Positions 33,737 to 46,492 of a DNA stretch of 64,000 bases are shown here, one piece after another. A program made the translations under genes and the position numbers. This DNA comes from Theobroma cacao. Taxonomy: Eukaryota > Streptophyta > Magnoliopsida > Malvales > Malvaceae. The stretch covers positions 25,229,950 to 25,293,949 of the forward strand of contig NC_030852.1 in the NCBI RefSeq assembly GCF_000208745.1, in the 5' to 3' direction. Every line of letters begins with the position of its first letter. Position 1 is the stretch's first letter. The notes beneath the pieces are model-generated. The model did no database searches. It was not told the DNA's origin and saw nothing but the letters and a program-made list of their open reading frames with translations.

Positions 33737-35385
33737 ATGGCAATCCCTTCACTTTCTCTTCTGTTCCTCTTAACCTCTCTTCTGATCCCAACTCTCATTT
33801 CTTCTTCCCCAGTTCAAGACCCAGAAGCTGTAATGCAAGATGTGCACAGGTAAATGGCTACACCACTAGGCACTACCTTAGAGGCAGTTGGAAAATGTCT
33901 AAACTGTCACATTCTTGCGGACTCGAATATTGAAATGTGTTAACATTCTCTTTTGTTACTTTGGGCAGGGCAATCAATGCGTCTAGGAGGAACCTTGGAT
34001 ACCTCTCCTGCGGCACCGGCAACCCCATTGACGACTGCTGGCGATGTGACCCCAATTGGGAGACGAACCGCCAGAGGCTTGCTGACTGTGCAATTGGGTT
34101 TGGCAAGAATGCCGTTGGTGGAAGAGATGGTAAAATTTACGTTGTCACTGACTCTGGTAACGACGACCCAGTGAACCCCAAGCCAGGAACTCTGAGGCAC
34201 GCTGTGATTCAAGATGAACCATTGTGGATCATTTTCGCTCGTGACATGACCATTCAATTGAAGGAAGAACTCATCATGAACTCTTTCAAGACAATCGACG
34301 GCAGGGGTGCTAGTGTTCACATTGCCGGAGGTCCATGCATTACTATCCAGTTTGTGACCAACATTATTATTCATGGACTCAACATTCATGACTGCAAGCA
34401 AGGAGGGAATGCTATGGTGAGGGACTCCCCACGGCATTATGGCTGGAGGACCATATCGGACGGTGATGGCGTGTCTATCTTTGGTTCTAGCCACGTTTGG
34501 GTTGATCATAATTCATTATCAAACTGCAAGGACGGGCTGGTTGATGCCATCCACGGGTCCACGGCCATCACCATTTCGAACAACTACATGACTCACCATG
34601 ATAAGGTTATGCTATTGGGGCACAGTGATTCCTATACTCAGGACAAGAACATGCAAGTCACCATAGCCTTTAATCACTTTGGAGAAGGGCTTGTCCAAAG
34701 AATGCCAAGGTAAATAATTAAAGGGTAACAAAAAAGCACGCCATATAGGGTATTAACATATTTATAGTTATTTAAAATAATTTAGCCCATCCTACCTTTT
34801 CACTTTAATAAGATTTCAAGGGTTAAAAAAAACCCATTGTCGAGGTACATATCTTACAGTGAATTGGTTATGTGGGTCATCAATTAAAGACTAAAACAAC
34901 AACTTTTTTTCACATTTACAGATGTAGACATGGGTATTTCCACGTGGTGAACAACGACTACACCCATTGGGAAATGTATGCCATTGGAGGGAGTGCTAAC
35001 CCAACCATCAACAGCCAAGGGAACAGATTTACTGCACCTGAAGACAGATTCAGCAAAGAGGTGAGAACCCAATTTAATACTACTTAAAACCGAAAGTCCA
35101 ATCCATTGAAGTTGAAGGTATAGTATTTAATAAGAGTTGATGAGTCATAATTATTTCGTGCAGGTGACCAAGCATGAAGATGCACCCGAGAGTGAATGGA
35201 AGGGCTGGAATTGGAGATCAGAAGGGGACCTGATGGTGAATGGTGCATTTTTCACCCCGTCTGGTGCGGGCGCCTCCTCGAGCTATGCTAAGGCTTCTAG
35301 CTTGGGTGCTAGGCCATCTTCACTTGTGGCTACGATAACGACTAATGCTGGTGCACTTAATTGCAAGAAAGGTTCTCGTTGCTGA
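33737..35385 (+). CDS. Pectate lyase (polysaccharide lyase family 1), PLL-type
   Basis: Secreted enzyme that cleaves de-esterified homogalacturonan by Ca2+-dependent beta-elimination in the cell wall. Exons 33737-33849, 33969-34709, 34922-35060 and 35164-35385 join in frame (GT-AG) to 404 aa. Residues 1-24 form a hydrophobic signal peptide. [19 protein letters not shown] starts the mature plant-specific segment. The parallel beta-helix carries [39 protein letters not shown] and [19 protein letters not shown] (Ca-binding region), then [20 protein letters not shown] with the catalytic Arg. The end KKGSRC matches the plant PLL group closest, from memory, to Arabidopsis At3g27400/PLL18. The ATG is the first in the transcript after the TATA box and directly precedes the signal peptide. 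No lesion is seen. Confidence 0.95.
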
Positions 35386-38300
35386 TCGAGACATATGATC
35401 GGACAACATTTTGTTACAAGTGATTGAAGTGGAGTTCGAGTTCAATTAAATTTAGTTAGAGAAACCAGTAGAAAAAGAAAAAAAAATTTGAAAAATATGA
35501 GGAAGGAGAAGAAAAGTCTACCTAGAGGATTTCCTTGGCTTTGTCTTCCCTCCATATTTTCCCCTTTTCTTTTACCATTTTTTTTGCTACTCTATTTGTT
35601 CTTTGTCCTTCCCTTTGTTTGTTTATTCAACTCTGATGATTACAACCTCGGCCTGTTACTCCTGGAACATCTAGTGATTCTTTTGTAGAATCTTGATGGA
35701 ACAGAGAGAGCAAGTGCAGATGTGTTGATATACTAAATTTTAATTTATCTTTATTTATATACTTTATTAAATCCCTCCTTCTCTTTCTCGCTTTCTCTCA
35801 GACACACAAATTCCTGGTGGAACCCATAAAGGACAGTAAATAATGCCGACCCTAAAGACAGGGAAACAAAGAATGCAAGTGAAGACAGATGAAAAGCTTC
35901 AAATCCAAACTACTTTTGAATTAATTTGAATTGATTTGGGTGAGTAGGAAAGTTCACCAACCACCGTAACTATAGTTAAAATTGGCTCCAGCACTAAATC
36001 ATCATCGATTTTCTACAAAGTAAACATTTTTCCAAACATGGAATCCCACTCAGAGATGCCCATCCATCCAAATAATCCACACCATTCAACTCCAAGATAA
36101 TATAGATCTCTTTCGTCCTTAAGTCCTTCATTGACCATGAAAAACATGCTCTTCCACCAAGGCATGGACAGCAGAAAATTACACCAAAGGAAACTCCCCA
36201 GTGTCTAGTCCTCTGGGGCCCTCCGGAGATATGATGTAAAGACAAAAAGGGCAAGGCACATGCACTCCATGGAACAGCTTTTGATGGAATGGTCTGCCCC
36301 TACCCTCGACTAGAATTGAAATTGGTTACAACTATATCTTTGACAAAGTTGCTTGCTAGATGTTTCCGTGTTCAAACACCAATCCTTTTCTTTATTAATG
36401 ACCACCACAGACTTCCCAACTCCCTGGTAGCATCAAATCTTAGCTCGCACATGCAACATTCAAAGGTTACAGTGGATCAGTCTCTCCTAGTCATACATAG
36501 ATTTAGTGGGATATGATTTAGCTCTATGCTCCAGTGCTCCAATTTTGAAGGGCTCTAGGGCACACCTGCCCCTGCCAGATCAGATTTCAGATTCTCAAAC
36601 TGATTGGCCCCGGGTCGCATCTGTGTCTAGTCATCTGCTGCAAAATTGGGCCCTGCCTTTAACCCCAAAGCGATGGATCCCTTTCCAATTGGGTTAGAAG
36701 TGATTCTTCTCCTTCCTAAGTGTCATGGAATACTTAACTGAGTAGCTCTCAAATAGGGACATGGATTGGAATGCTCTCTCCTTGCTGCCTTCCCCACAAG
36801 CGGCACCATGCATGCCCCTTGGTTTGTTATTGGTTGCTGTACAAAGTACAAAAGAGAATTATGAAAGAAGGCCTAGAAGTTTTTTTGTGCTAAATATAGA
36901 CAACATGTTGCATATAGACAGGAGCTTTCTAACCAAATCCAGGACCATCAGGTTCGTAGAACAGCTTTGCAAACTGTTTAGATTTGAATCAACAATTCGT
37001 TTAGCTGACAAACATGGCATGTAATTACACAAAACAAATTAAATAAAAAGTGCATGATTCCTTGACGTGACGTTGACAAAACGTATCAAGAGAATTATAG
37101 ATGATGTAAATATGGGCATGTTATTGACAAGTGTTTGGAGGAATGTTATATCATTCGCCAGCTTGAAGAATCAGAATTGGTTTGCATGTTTAGCGCAAGA
37201 TAATACTCCAAGTTGGTTTTCTAATTAAATTTGGATAAATATACCATCATTCAACAGGTGGCTAGGCTTGGTCTTAGACACTATGTGATGTGATGATGCA
37301 GATGTTATGGACCCGACCATGTGGGAGACAATTAGTGCGTGGGGAGCCTTAGCCTAACTGGAAGGCGACTACGGCGTATCAAAGATGATGATTTTGAGCT
37401 TTGGACCATTAATATGTTGCCTTTAGCCAGCGGCAAGAAAATGGTTGATTTGTGACGGATTTTCAAGATTCGAATGAGTAGAGGGTCGAAAATTAATGCG
37501 ATGCAGTCAATATTATGCCGTGAGCCAATATAACCAATACGTGTGCTCGCCAGGCTTCTTCATTCTAGCATGGGGACCCCACAAAGGCAGCGGTCTAACC
37601 GAGATCACGGCGAGGATCAAGGCCTGCCCTGCCCAATTATGAAGGTCTGCAGTTTTGGTAGGGAAAAAGCCTCTCTAACATGTGTACAGCAGCCTTTCTA
37701 GAATAAGAAGACATGAGGAAGGAATACAGTAGTTCTGCCATGTGCTATGCTCTAGCTAAGGTATAGATGGCTTCGACAATATCTGATAAAATAAAAACAC
37801 TACTCATTGGATAAGGACATAGTGCGAAGCACAGGCATTGAAGAAACTTAAATATGGACCCATTCCACAGCTGAGCATATATATATCTTGTGGTTTGACG
37901 CTATTCAGGGCACTAACCCAATGGACAATCGAAAAAAAACAAAATTTATTTATAATTTGATAAGTATAGGTTTATATACATGGTTGAGTTGAAATTTTAA
38001 TCACTTATTATATAATGTATTCACATGTGAATGAAGAGATGGGAATTTTTATATAAATATGATCTGGACAGTTGCTTGCTCATATTGGTCTATGGATCCT
38101 AGAGATAAAAGTCTAACAAATTGCAGTATATCATAAATATTATTTATGTAGAACAATATTGAGTTGAGTAAACAATTTGATGATTTTAGCTTTGAAGGTA
38201 CGCAAAAAATACGAGGATTAAGTTCTTTTAAACATGTATGATATCATTATCACCGATCGTAGCTGACTATGTTACTTATTAAAAAAATTATACTATTCTT

Positions 38301-41300
38301 ATAATTCCTTTTATCTCTTTGAAGTTTGAAGTGATGGCAGATTACTTTTCTTTTCTCTTTTTTCTTCACTTATCCAATTTAGTTGCTCACCCTCTCTCCA
38401 TCCGCGTCTGTTTATGGTAACAAACAACTTTCTAATTTAGCCATAATAAACTCCAATGTTTGGCAACAAAAAGGAACTTCCAATTCAGCTATCTTAGGCA
38501 TTTGACCTCAATAATTCAAGGCATCCAAATGTTTGTTCCGCTTGGTTAAGTATTTCTTCTAATACAATGAATGGTGTGTCAAGTGCCCTAGGTAGCTATA
38601 ACTCTCAATACCGTTAATCAGTCCAATTGCATGAGGACCTGTGCAATGAAGACCACTGTTAGATTGCCCCCACCTCTTTCAAATCAAAACTGCAACCCTC
38701 CAAATATATTCCCAACCATATAAGATTGATACATAATTAACAAATAATATGGCTTAAATACATTTTTAATTGCTATACATGTATAGTAGAAATTAGAAAG
38801 TACAACTATAATCAAAAGGCGGATCCAAGATTTATACACATAGTGGAGATAAATTTTTAATGCATGTATATATATATATATATATATTGTTATATAATAA
38901 ATGTTTATATTACTTAATAACATAAAAAAATCCTTTCAACAAATAATATGATGAAAGTGAGTAATTAAAAAAGAAACTTACTTAGGAAATTTTTATTTTC
39001 ATAGAATGTGAATATTGTCTCAGCTAGTATTGTCGATCAATAATTTAATTTTTTTAGTTTGAATATCTGTTTAGAACGTAAACAAATAAATAAAAACATT
39101 TAATTTTTGAAATGCTTTCTAACTATTCATACATCACTCAACTTTGAAAAATATAGAATGTCACTGTACGCATTAAGAAAAAACCCCCTTAAATTTATGA
39201 AATTTCATCTCATTGATAGCATAAAAACTGGAAATAGAGAAGGTTGGACAGATAGTTTTTGAGGAATCTCTCCCAGTTAATTCAAAACGCTTGGTGTGTT
39301 ATCCAGGAATCCTAGAAAAATTTAATCTAGGTTTTCTCCTCAATTAGCAAATCAATTTCTTACTATATATATGTATATTATTACATTTAAATTTAGTGGG
39401 GAAAAAAGTAAAAATAAAATTGTACTTGCTTTTCTTGAGTAAAAATAATTTCTTCTACAAAACATATGCTAGGGAAACTAGTTTATGTCCGGGCCAGCTG
39501 TTTCCCTTCATCCAATCTCGCTATCGGAAGAACATTAGCTGGGCTTTGTCCAACCGTATCATCTTATCGTTGGGGCAACATATTTAATATTGGCAACCTG
39601 CAATGCAGACGAGGGCCCAATCCATTCCTTTTTCAGTTTTTCTTCTCTCGTTCCAATTCTTTTGCGATTGAACAAAATGAGAACAGAAGACCATGAACAA
39701 ACTATAAGACAGAAATGAAAAGTTTTACAACTTAAAATAAAGTCCCTGCTATGTTGTTATTATCGTTCCAAGCACCTTGCTCTGTCACTGGTTGAACTGT
39801 CCAGAATTTTTCAAGACCCAGTCTGCGGCCGCAGAATGAGCCGAATCCAGTAAGCGAGAAACAATTCAAACAACCGCTGTGAATTGATTAGGCTATTAGG
39901 GCTTAGGCAGTCTCAGAAACAGTAAGTTTTTAGGAATTTGAAGAACTCCTTGTTATGTTACATGCATGTTGCCGGGCCATTAACCTCCGAAACCCAGACC
40001 TACGGATTGCCTGGTTTGAGGGATATTGGCAGCACTCCTGGGGATTGTTTATAAATAAAGGAAAAAGGTTTCTCAATTCCAAAGTTCCTTGTACAATCTA
40101 TCCTAATCCCCCTGATCGCTTCTAATAATTCCAAATTGCGCAGATATAAATGTGAATCATAAAGTGCAGTGCAGGGCAGTGCTGCATAGCCTCAAAGAAG
40201 GACCTTCAAAGACTATTAAAGAAAGTCTCAAGTCTTAATTAAATAACTAGTACTATTATATAGCAAAATTAAAGATTTGATTTGTATAACTAACAAAAAG
40301 TTTAATCAACTTTGTCGTAATTTATTCATTTACAATCATATAGAATATAATTTTTTCCTACATACTACTTTGCATCGTAACAAAATCTAAAGTAGCAATA
40401 GCCTAGGGCTTTTTTTTAGTGAGCTATGAGGGAGATGGGATCTCTGTAATGCCCAGCGGAGGGTCTTCTGCACTCGTAGTTTGGGAAAGAATGATTGGTC
40501 CACCCAAAAAAAACCTAGGCCTTTGGACAAGTAATCTGCTTCACCCAAACTTCTTATAATGGGGTGGCAAATCCTGCAGGGCAGGGGTTCTAAGCCCAGC
40601 TCCCCCAAAAACCAGGCCTCATAAAATTGTGTTTTTTGGATCACTTTTCCTCTCAAAAAGTACCTAGCAAAACAAAGAAAATCTACAGAAGGTAAAGTTT
40701 TAATTAGAAGAAATGGACGAGAGCTGCTAACAAAGTTGCATTGGAAGGTTCAGCCGTCCTAAAGGATGTAACGGTTCCCTTCAAATACAGCCTTGCAACA
40801 CAAAGATTTAGGGATGACAACATTTCTTGCTCCTTTGGACTAACCGATTTCCAATTTCCAAAGGCAAACTATAAAACCTTCCAGAGAATATAAGGGCCCC
40901 GAATAGACCTGTTCAGTAATAGCCATTGGATCCTTGAAGCAAGTGAGAGGAAAGAGGGCCATGTCATGTGCTCTACTCACATATATTTTACTCATTCATA
41001 AGCTTGGCGACGCTATCTCTACAAAACAGACCATCTCGACAGCAACTTGTCACAAAAAAAATGTCAAAATCATACCAACTTGAATTAAAATATTTCATTT
41101 TCCAATGTCCTTCACGTTTGGTCAAAGACTAAACTCCAAACCAACCAAATTTGCCTCCTAGATTTCTTATTTTGTGAAAGGTCCATGAAACAACTGTATG
41201 CTTTTTAAAGAAGAAAATAATAAAGAAACAAGAGCATATCCTTTATCTAATCATAAACAAAACTTCTTTCCTAATCAAATACTCATAGAATAACTTGAAC

Positions 41301-43556
41301 CATATCAATTCGAGGCACTGTAATCTGCCACCGCGGCGCACCACCGTAGACTGCTTGAGTTCATAACGGGGTCGGTCCCGACACAAATTTTGATTGGTCA
41401 AGAATCATTTGCCTCCGAGACTGGGCCCAACTTTACCCACCAATAGAATCAGTCCTAAAACTCCTGGTCAACCTTGCCTGATTCGTGTTTATTCAGGAGT
41501 GGTTTGTTGGAAACCTTACACTCTTCCTTACAGTTTGCATATGTTGTTTTTGCGTGGCATGTGGGTCATCAACACGTGTCAACTCGGATAGTTTTTGTTC
41601 GTGACTTAAATGATACAAGTGGACAAGATTAAACAGCTGAATGGATGAGAACCAGTGCCACGTCAGACTGAAGTGGAACTCTTCAGCTCACCAAAAGCCG
41701 TTTATTACAAATCGGCTCTTTAAATCAACATCTCGTCGTTTATCCTGTCCATGTCAGCTCAAAAAGGTTATCTAGTTGATATTAAGATATTTAGGGAATG
41801 TAAATGTGGAATAGAAATTTACCTGCAATGTACTGCTGTAACTTCCCCACGTGCATTTTTAACGAACAGTCCACCCAATACCTTTTAATGTTTAATTCGG
41901 TATATATATTTGTTTGCTTTATTATTAAAGCAACTTTGTTCAAAGAACTAAAATAACATTTTCAAATGGAAAAATTACAATAAAATTTTTACCTATATAT
42001 TTATATTTATACTATATATATAAAAGTATATATGCTGGAAATTTTTTTAATTGATGAAATGAATCATATTTGTTTATTATATATTTTATTTACTATTTTA
42101 AATTTTTTTATTCTTAATATTAATAAAGTTAATCTAATTGTAAATATATAATCATTTTAATTATATTTAATTAATTTCATTCACAATATTTTATATTATA
42201 AATATTAATAATTTTTATCATATTTATAACTAAAATTCTAATTGCATTGAATAACTTTTATCAAAATTTTTTTAATTTTAATAAATATTGAATATTTTAT
42301 ATATTAATGTTACAAAATTTTAATTATATAATTAGTGAAATTCTAATTCATATATAATTATCTTGCAATTATAATTGTCTTTTATTTATAGACAATTTGT
42401 ATTTTATATAAGTTTGTTATTTAAAAATAAATAATATATATATATTCACATACAATACATGTGAAAATAAATATTTATTTGTATAAAAAGATGGGCAAAT
42501 CAAAAGAAAAAAAAACATGTGGCTAGCTTGCTTCTTGAGATTTAAAATCTGTCGCTTCATTATCATGAAATTTTTTTCATTAAAATTTCTTTGATAGCGA
42601 CAAATATAATCATTAGATTATCTTGAATTTTATTTTATTAATATTAATAATAAATTAAAAAACTCAAAAAAATGCTAACGTTTTGTAGAAACCAACTTAC
42701 AAGTTAAATTCATTTCCTCTGTCATAGCAATCCATTTACTCAATGGAATTTTTTGGTCTTAGTACCATATATTATCTATCACTTGACTAAAGATAATTAT
42801 ACTACTTTTAATTATTTGCCAAAGAATTAACAACGTGTACGAAAGGCAACTATTTAATGGAAAACGTGAAGATTTTATTTAAACTTTATAATATGCCATA
42901 GACAGTCTAAGGAGACTAAGACAAGTAATTTATGGGTTATAAAAAATGTTAAGATCCTGTAAAATTGGTTTTAAATTAATAGTCTCAATTCCATTAATTA
43001 TACAAAATTGGTCTTCCGTTTTTAATTTGTTTAAATTGAAAAATTATTACCAATGTGAATTACGAAAACTATAATATAAATGTCCTTACCTTCAATTACA
43101 ATCCATTTAATACCATATCTCATTTCACATTTAGCAAAGAAATTTAAATTAAAACCATTGATTTGGGTTGAACCGATTTGAATATTTTTATTTAGTTTTT
43201 TTAATTAGATTGCACCCTTTCTTCAACCAAATGAAAATAACTCCCAACAAATCAAAATCTCTGGAGTTTGATAGGAAATATAGCAAACGATTTTTGACAA
43301 ACACATAACTATTAATTAAATCCAAATTTACTTTGACCTATTTTTCCCAAAGAAATAGCGTGGAAAAGGAACATCCAGAAGCGCGTGGGAAGAGTAAACT
43401 TTGTCACACATGACACATCAGATCGTTCATTGCTTCGCTTTCAGTCTTTTAAATGTTTTTCACTCTCCTTGAGGATGTCTATAAAGTTTTAGACAGCCAG
43501 CCTATTTGGACATCGCACAACGACTATAGAACGGACTCTCTCACTTTTTGCTTTCC
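35386..43556. other. Long non-coding interval between pectate lyase and BT1-like gene
   Basis: About 8 kb in which I support no gene. The first 300 bp probably hold the pectate lyase 3' UTR. An AT dinucleotide run sits at about 38870-38887. An extremely AT-rich block spans roughly 41930-42480. G-box-type ACGTG cores at about 41572-41580 and 41848-41854 lie upstream of the BT1-like gene but some 1.7-2 kb away. Frames at 36289-36516, 36761-37024, 39466-39696 and 40387-40656 have no recognisable domain. Confidence 0.4.
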
Positions 43557-46492
43557 ATGGAAGACAAAAACAATCACAACACAACCTCCTCCGTCATCTC
43601 CTCCGCCCCTGAATTACCCGAACCCGATGTCCAAATCCTCACCTCTGGCGGCCTCCGCATCGCCGCTCACTCCAGCATCTTGGTAATGAGTCTAAGCTCT
43701 CTTAAAGCATTTTCTGATTTCGAATTTTTCATTGTTTTCTGATCTGTTTTTTTCTTTTTACAAAATTTTAGGCAATGGTGTCGCCAGTGCTGGAAAATAT
43801 AATGGACAGGCCACGTAAGCACCGGACTTCTGAGAGAGTCATTCCGATTCTCGGCGTTCCATGCGACGCGGTTTCCGCCTTCGTCGGATACCTCTACTCC
43901 ACGAGGTTGGTGCTGAAGCATTTCCACTATTTTTTATTCGATAATCTCTGCCGTTCATTTCTTCCTCATTTTCCACGTGACACAATCTAACGATGGCAAG
44001 TCATTCGAGTCTAATTTGACGGCGTCTGTTCGATTCTTTTCTTTTACTTGTATTTTCAGCATCGTCGTCCTTCAATAAAACAAAGGTACAGCACATAACT
44101 AAATAAGAAAAAGGGATAATATTTAAGAAACTGCCACGCGGCACATTTAACGCTGGTAGTAGTATTTTGGTCGGCTACGAAATTTGGTTGTTTTTTTTGG
44201 ACCGAAGAAATTTACTTGTTATATTTCTCCAAAATTTGTGGAGGCGAGCGGTTTCTGTACAAGTTCAGATTTGAAAGATTTTAGGTCTAAGGTGAATTGA
44301 CGGAAATGACCCCTGTGTTGCAATAGGTGCACGGAGGAGCAAATGGAGAAATACGGGATTCACCTGCTAGCTTTGTCACACGTTTACTCGGTCACGCAGC
44401 TGAAGCAGAGGTGCGCCAGAGGAGTCAGTCAGCGGCTGACGATTGAGAACGTGGTGGACGAGCTTCAGCTCGCCAGGCTCTGCGACGCACCTGATCTTTA
44501 CCTCAAGTGCATGAAGCTGGTCGCCGCCCATTTCAAGAGTGTCGAGCAAACCGAAGGCTGGAAATTCATGCAGGATCATGATCCCTGGCTCGAACTCGAG
44601 ATTCTCCAATTCATCGATGAAGCTGAATCGGTAATTTCAAATAAAAATATTATTACCCCAATCCTTATAGACATTGGTTAGGTATTAAATCGTCATAAAA
44701 AGTAATATCATTATTGGTTATAATTAGTTTTTGAAAGTCAATATAATTTGCAGAGGAAAAAGAGGACGAGGAGGCACAGGGTAGAGCAGAGCTTGTATTT
44801 ACAGCTAAGCGAGGCGATGGAGTGTCTAGAGCACATTTGTACGGAAGGATGCACCACTGTTGGGCCGTATGACGTGGAGCCCGCAAAGAAAAGGGGCCCG
44901 TGTAACAAATACACAACGTGCCAAGGTGTCCAGCTGTTGATCAAGCATTTTGCCTCGTGCAAGAGAAGGGCTAACGGAGGAGGGTGCTCTCGGTGCAAGC
45001 GGATGTGGCAGCTTCTTAGACTCCACTCCTCAATTTGTGACCAGCCTGATTCTTGCAGGGTGCCACTTTGCAGGTATAATTGAAAATTATCACTATTTGT
45101 CATCAGTATATCTATCATTTAAATGATTGCATTGTGATTTTTATTGTTAGGGTCAAGATATTTTTTAAAAGCATATGCAAATCGTGTTCTAAGAAAATAT
45201 GGAACCTCTCATCATTTTCCCGGGTTTTATCTAGTGTTATTGCTAGGTTGTTTTCGGTTCGTTCAATCATTATCCGTTCAATGTATTCTGAGGGGGCAAT
45301 GGACCCCGCTTGCCAAGCTCTAGCATTTTCCAAAGACCACTGGCCAGGCTAGGGCCTTTAACCCTTTTGTGCGACCTTTGGCTAGGACCTCGGAAGGGCG
45401 TTTTACTTGTGATAAATAAAACTTGACGGGTAGGCTTTGAATATTGCGTTTTTTTTTGGGGGGGATTTTTTCCTCAGTTTTCTTCCTACTTTTTGAGTCT
45501 ATTCTGGAATCTTTTTAGTTTAATTTAGTCTAAACAAAGCAGATAAAAAAAAGTTTAGCTTAATCCTTGTTTGTGTGTATTGCTTTGATTCATTATCCCT
45601 GCCAGGTAAACTGGTGGTTGGCATGTCCCAATCACTTTCAACTTTACCTTTGATATTTTAACTCAATTGTAGGTTAGTATTTGTTAATTTCCGATACAAA
45701 CAAAACATCTATTACGAGAATTATGGATGTATATGTCCCCATAAAAAATCAATCAAACCAACAGCTACATCAACTTTTCATTGGAGGAATGAAAAAAATG
45801 CGCATAGGTCAGGCTACTGAAAGGCCAACACAAATAAACGACAAGAAAATGAAAATTCAGGATCGTCTTTCTGTTGGTAATAAAGGACGTTTATCGACTA
45901 GTGAGGGGCGCATGTCTACCAAGTTTGAAAGATAAAATGTTCAAGTTGTGAACCTGCTGTTTAGCCAACTAGACAGGATGTCCCTTTTATGGGGCCACTT
46001 CCTTCGCACCGTGCCGACGGGGATGGACACTTGTCCATTTCTTACTACTGGGACTTATAATTATCTTCGGAAATGGTTGTTGGTAGCATGTTTTCTTATC
46101 AGAAAATAAGAGATGGATCTCCTCGTGCACTTATAAAATATCAGCTTGGTGGGTCTTAAAAGTCCCATCTTTGTGTCATTTTCTAGTATACCATTTTTCC
46201 TTGGCAGGTCTATTTCTTCTTGTCAATTTAACAATGGCTATCAATTACTCCAACCTGTTTTTTTTTTTTTTGCCCTCAGCATTAAATACTGTTGCTTTGT
46301 AAATGTGACAGGCAATTCAAATTGAAAGCGCAACAACAGATAATGGGTGATGATGCACTGTGGAAGCTACTTGTGAGGAAGGTCTTGTCAGCAAAAACTA
46401 TTTCTTCTCTATCTCTGCCCAAGAGAAAGAGGGAGGAGGAGCTGAGGGAAACAATGGGTGGTCATGCACTGAGAACCTTCAGATTGTGTTGA
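43557..46492 (+). CDS. BTB/POZ and TAZ domain protein, BT1-like
   Basis: Land-plant BT proteins are calmodulin-binding scaffolds and CUL3 E3 adaptors in nucleus and cytoplasm, acting in auxin, sugar, nitrate and gametophyte processes. Exons 43557-43682, 43772-43905, 44327-44630, 44754-45073 and 46312-46492 join in frame to 354 aa. The BTB domain runs from about residue 20 (PDVQILTSGGLRIAAHSSIL) through LGVPCDAVSAFVGYLYS. A BACK-like helical part follows in exon 3. The TAZ zinc finger fills exon 4 (about residues 198-295): HICTEGC, GPCNKYTTCQG, HFASCKRR, GCSRCKRMW, ICDQPDSCRVPLCR, with Cys and His in register. The C-terminal WKLLVRKVLSAK segment is the calmodulin-binding region. The wording is closest to Arabidopsis BT1 from memory. 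ATG 43557 is preferred because the 43548 extension starts at TTG. Confidence 0.93.
45074..46311 (+). other. Large last intron of the BT1-like gene
   Basis: At 1,238 bp this is by far the longest intron of the gene. It contains T-rich and G-rich runs (near 45450-45465) and an open frame at 45681-45935 that I do not recognise. A small repeat insertion is possible but no terminal structures were found. Confidence 0.5.

Noticed and set aside
33940..34509. 189-codon open frame opposite the pectate lyase
   Set aside because: A shadow of the conserved pectate lyase exon on the other strand.
40387..40656. Possible SINE or gene on the - strand in a GC-richer block
   Set aside because: A GGTTCTAAGCCC word resembles a B box only weakly, and the open frame has no known features.
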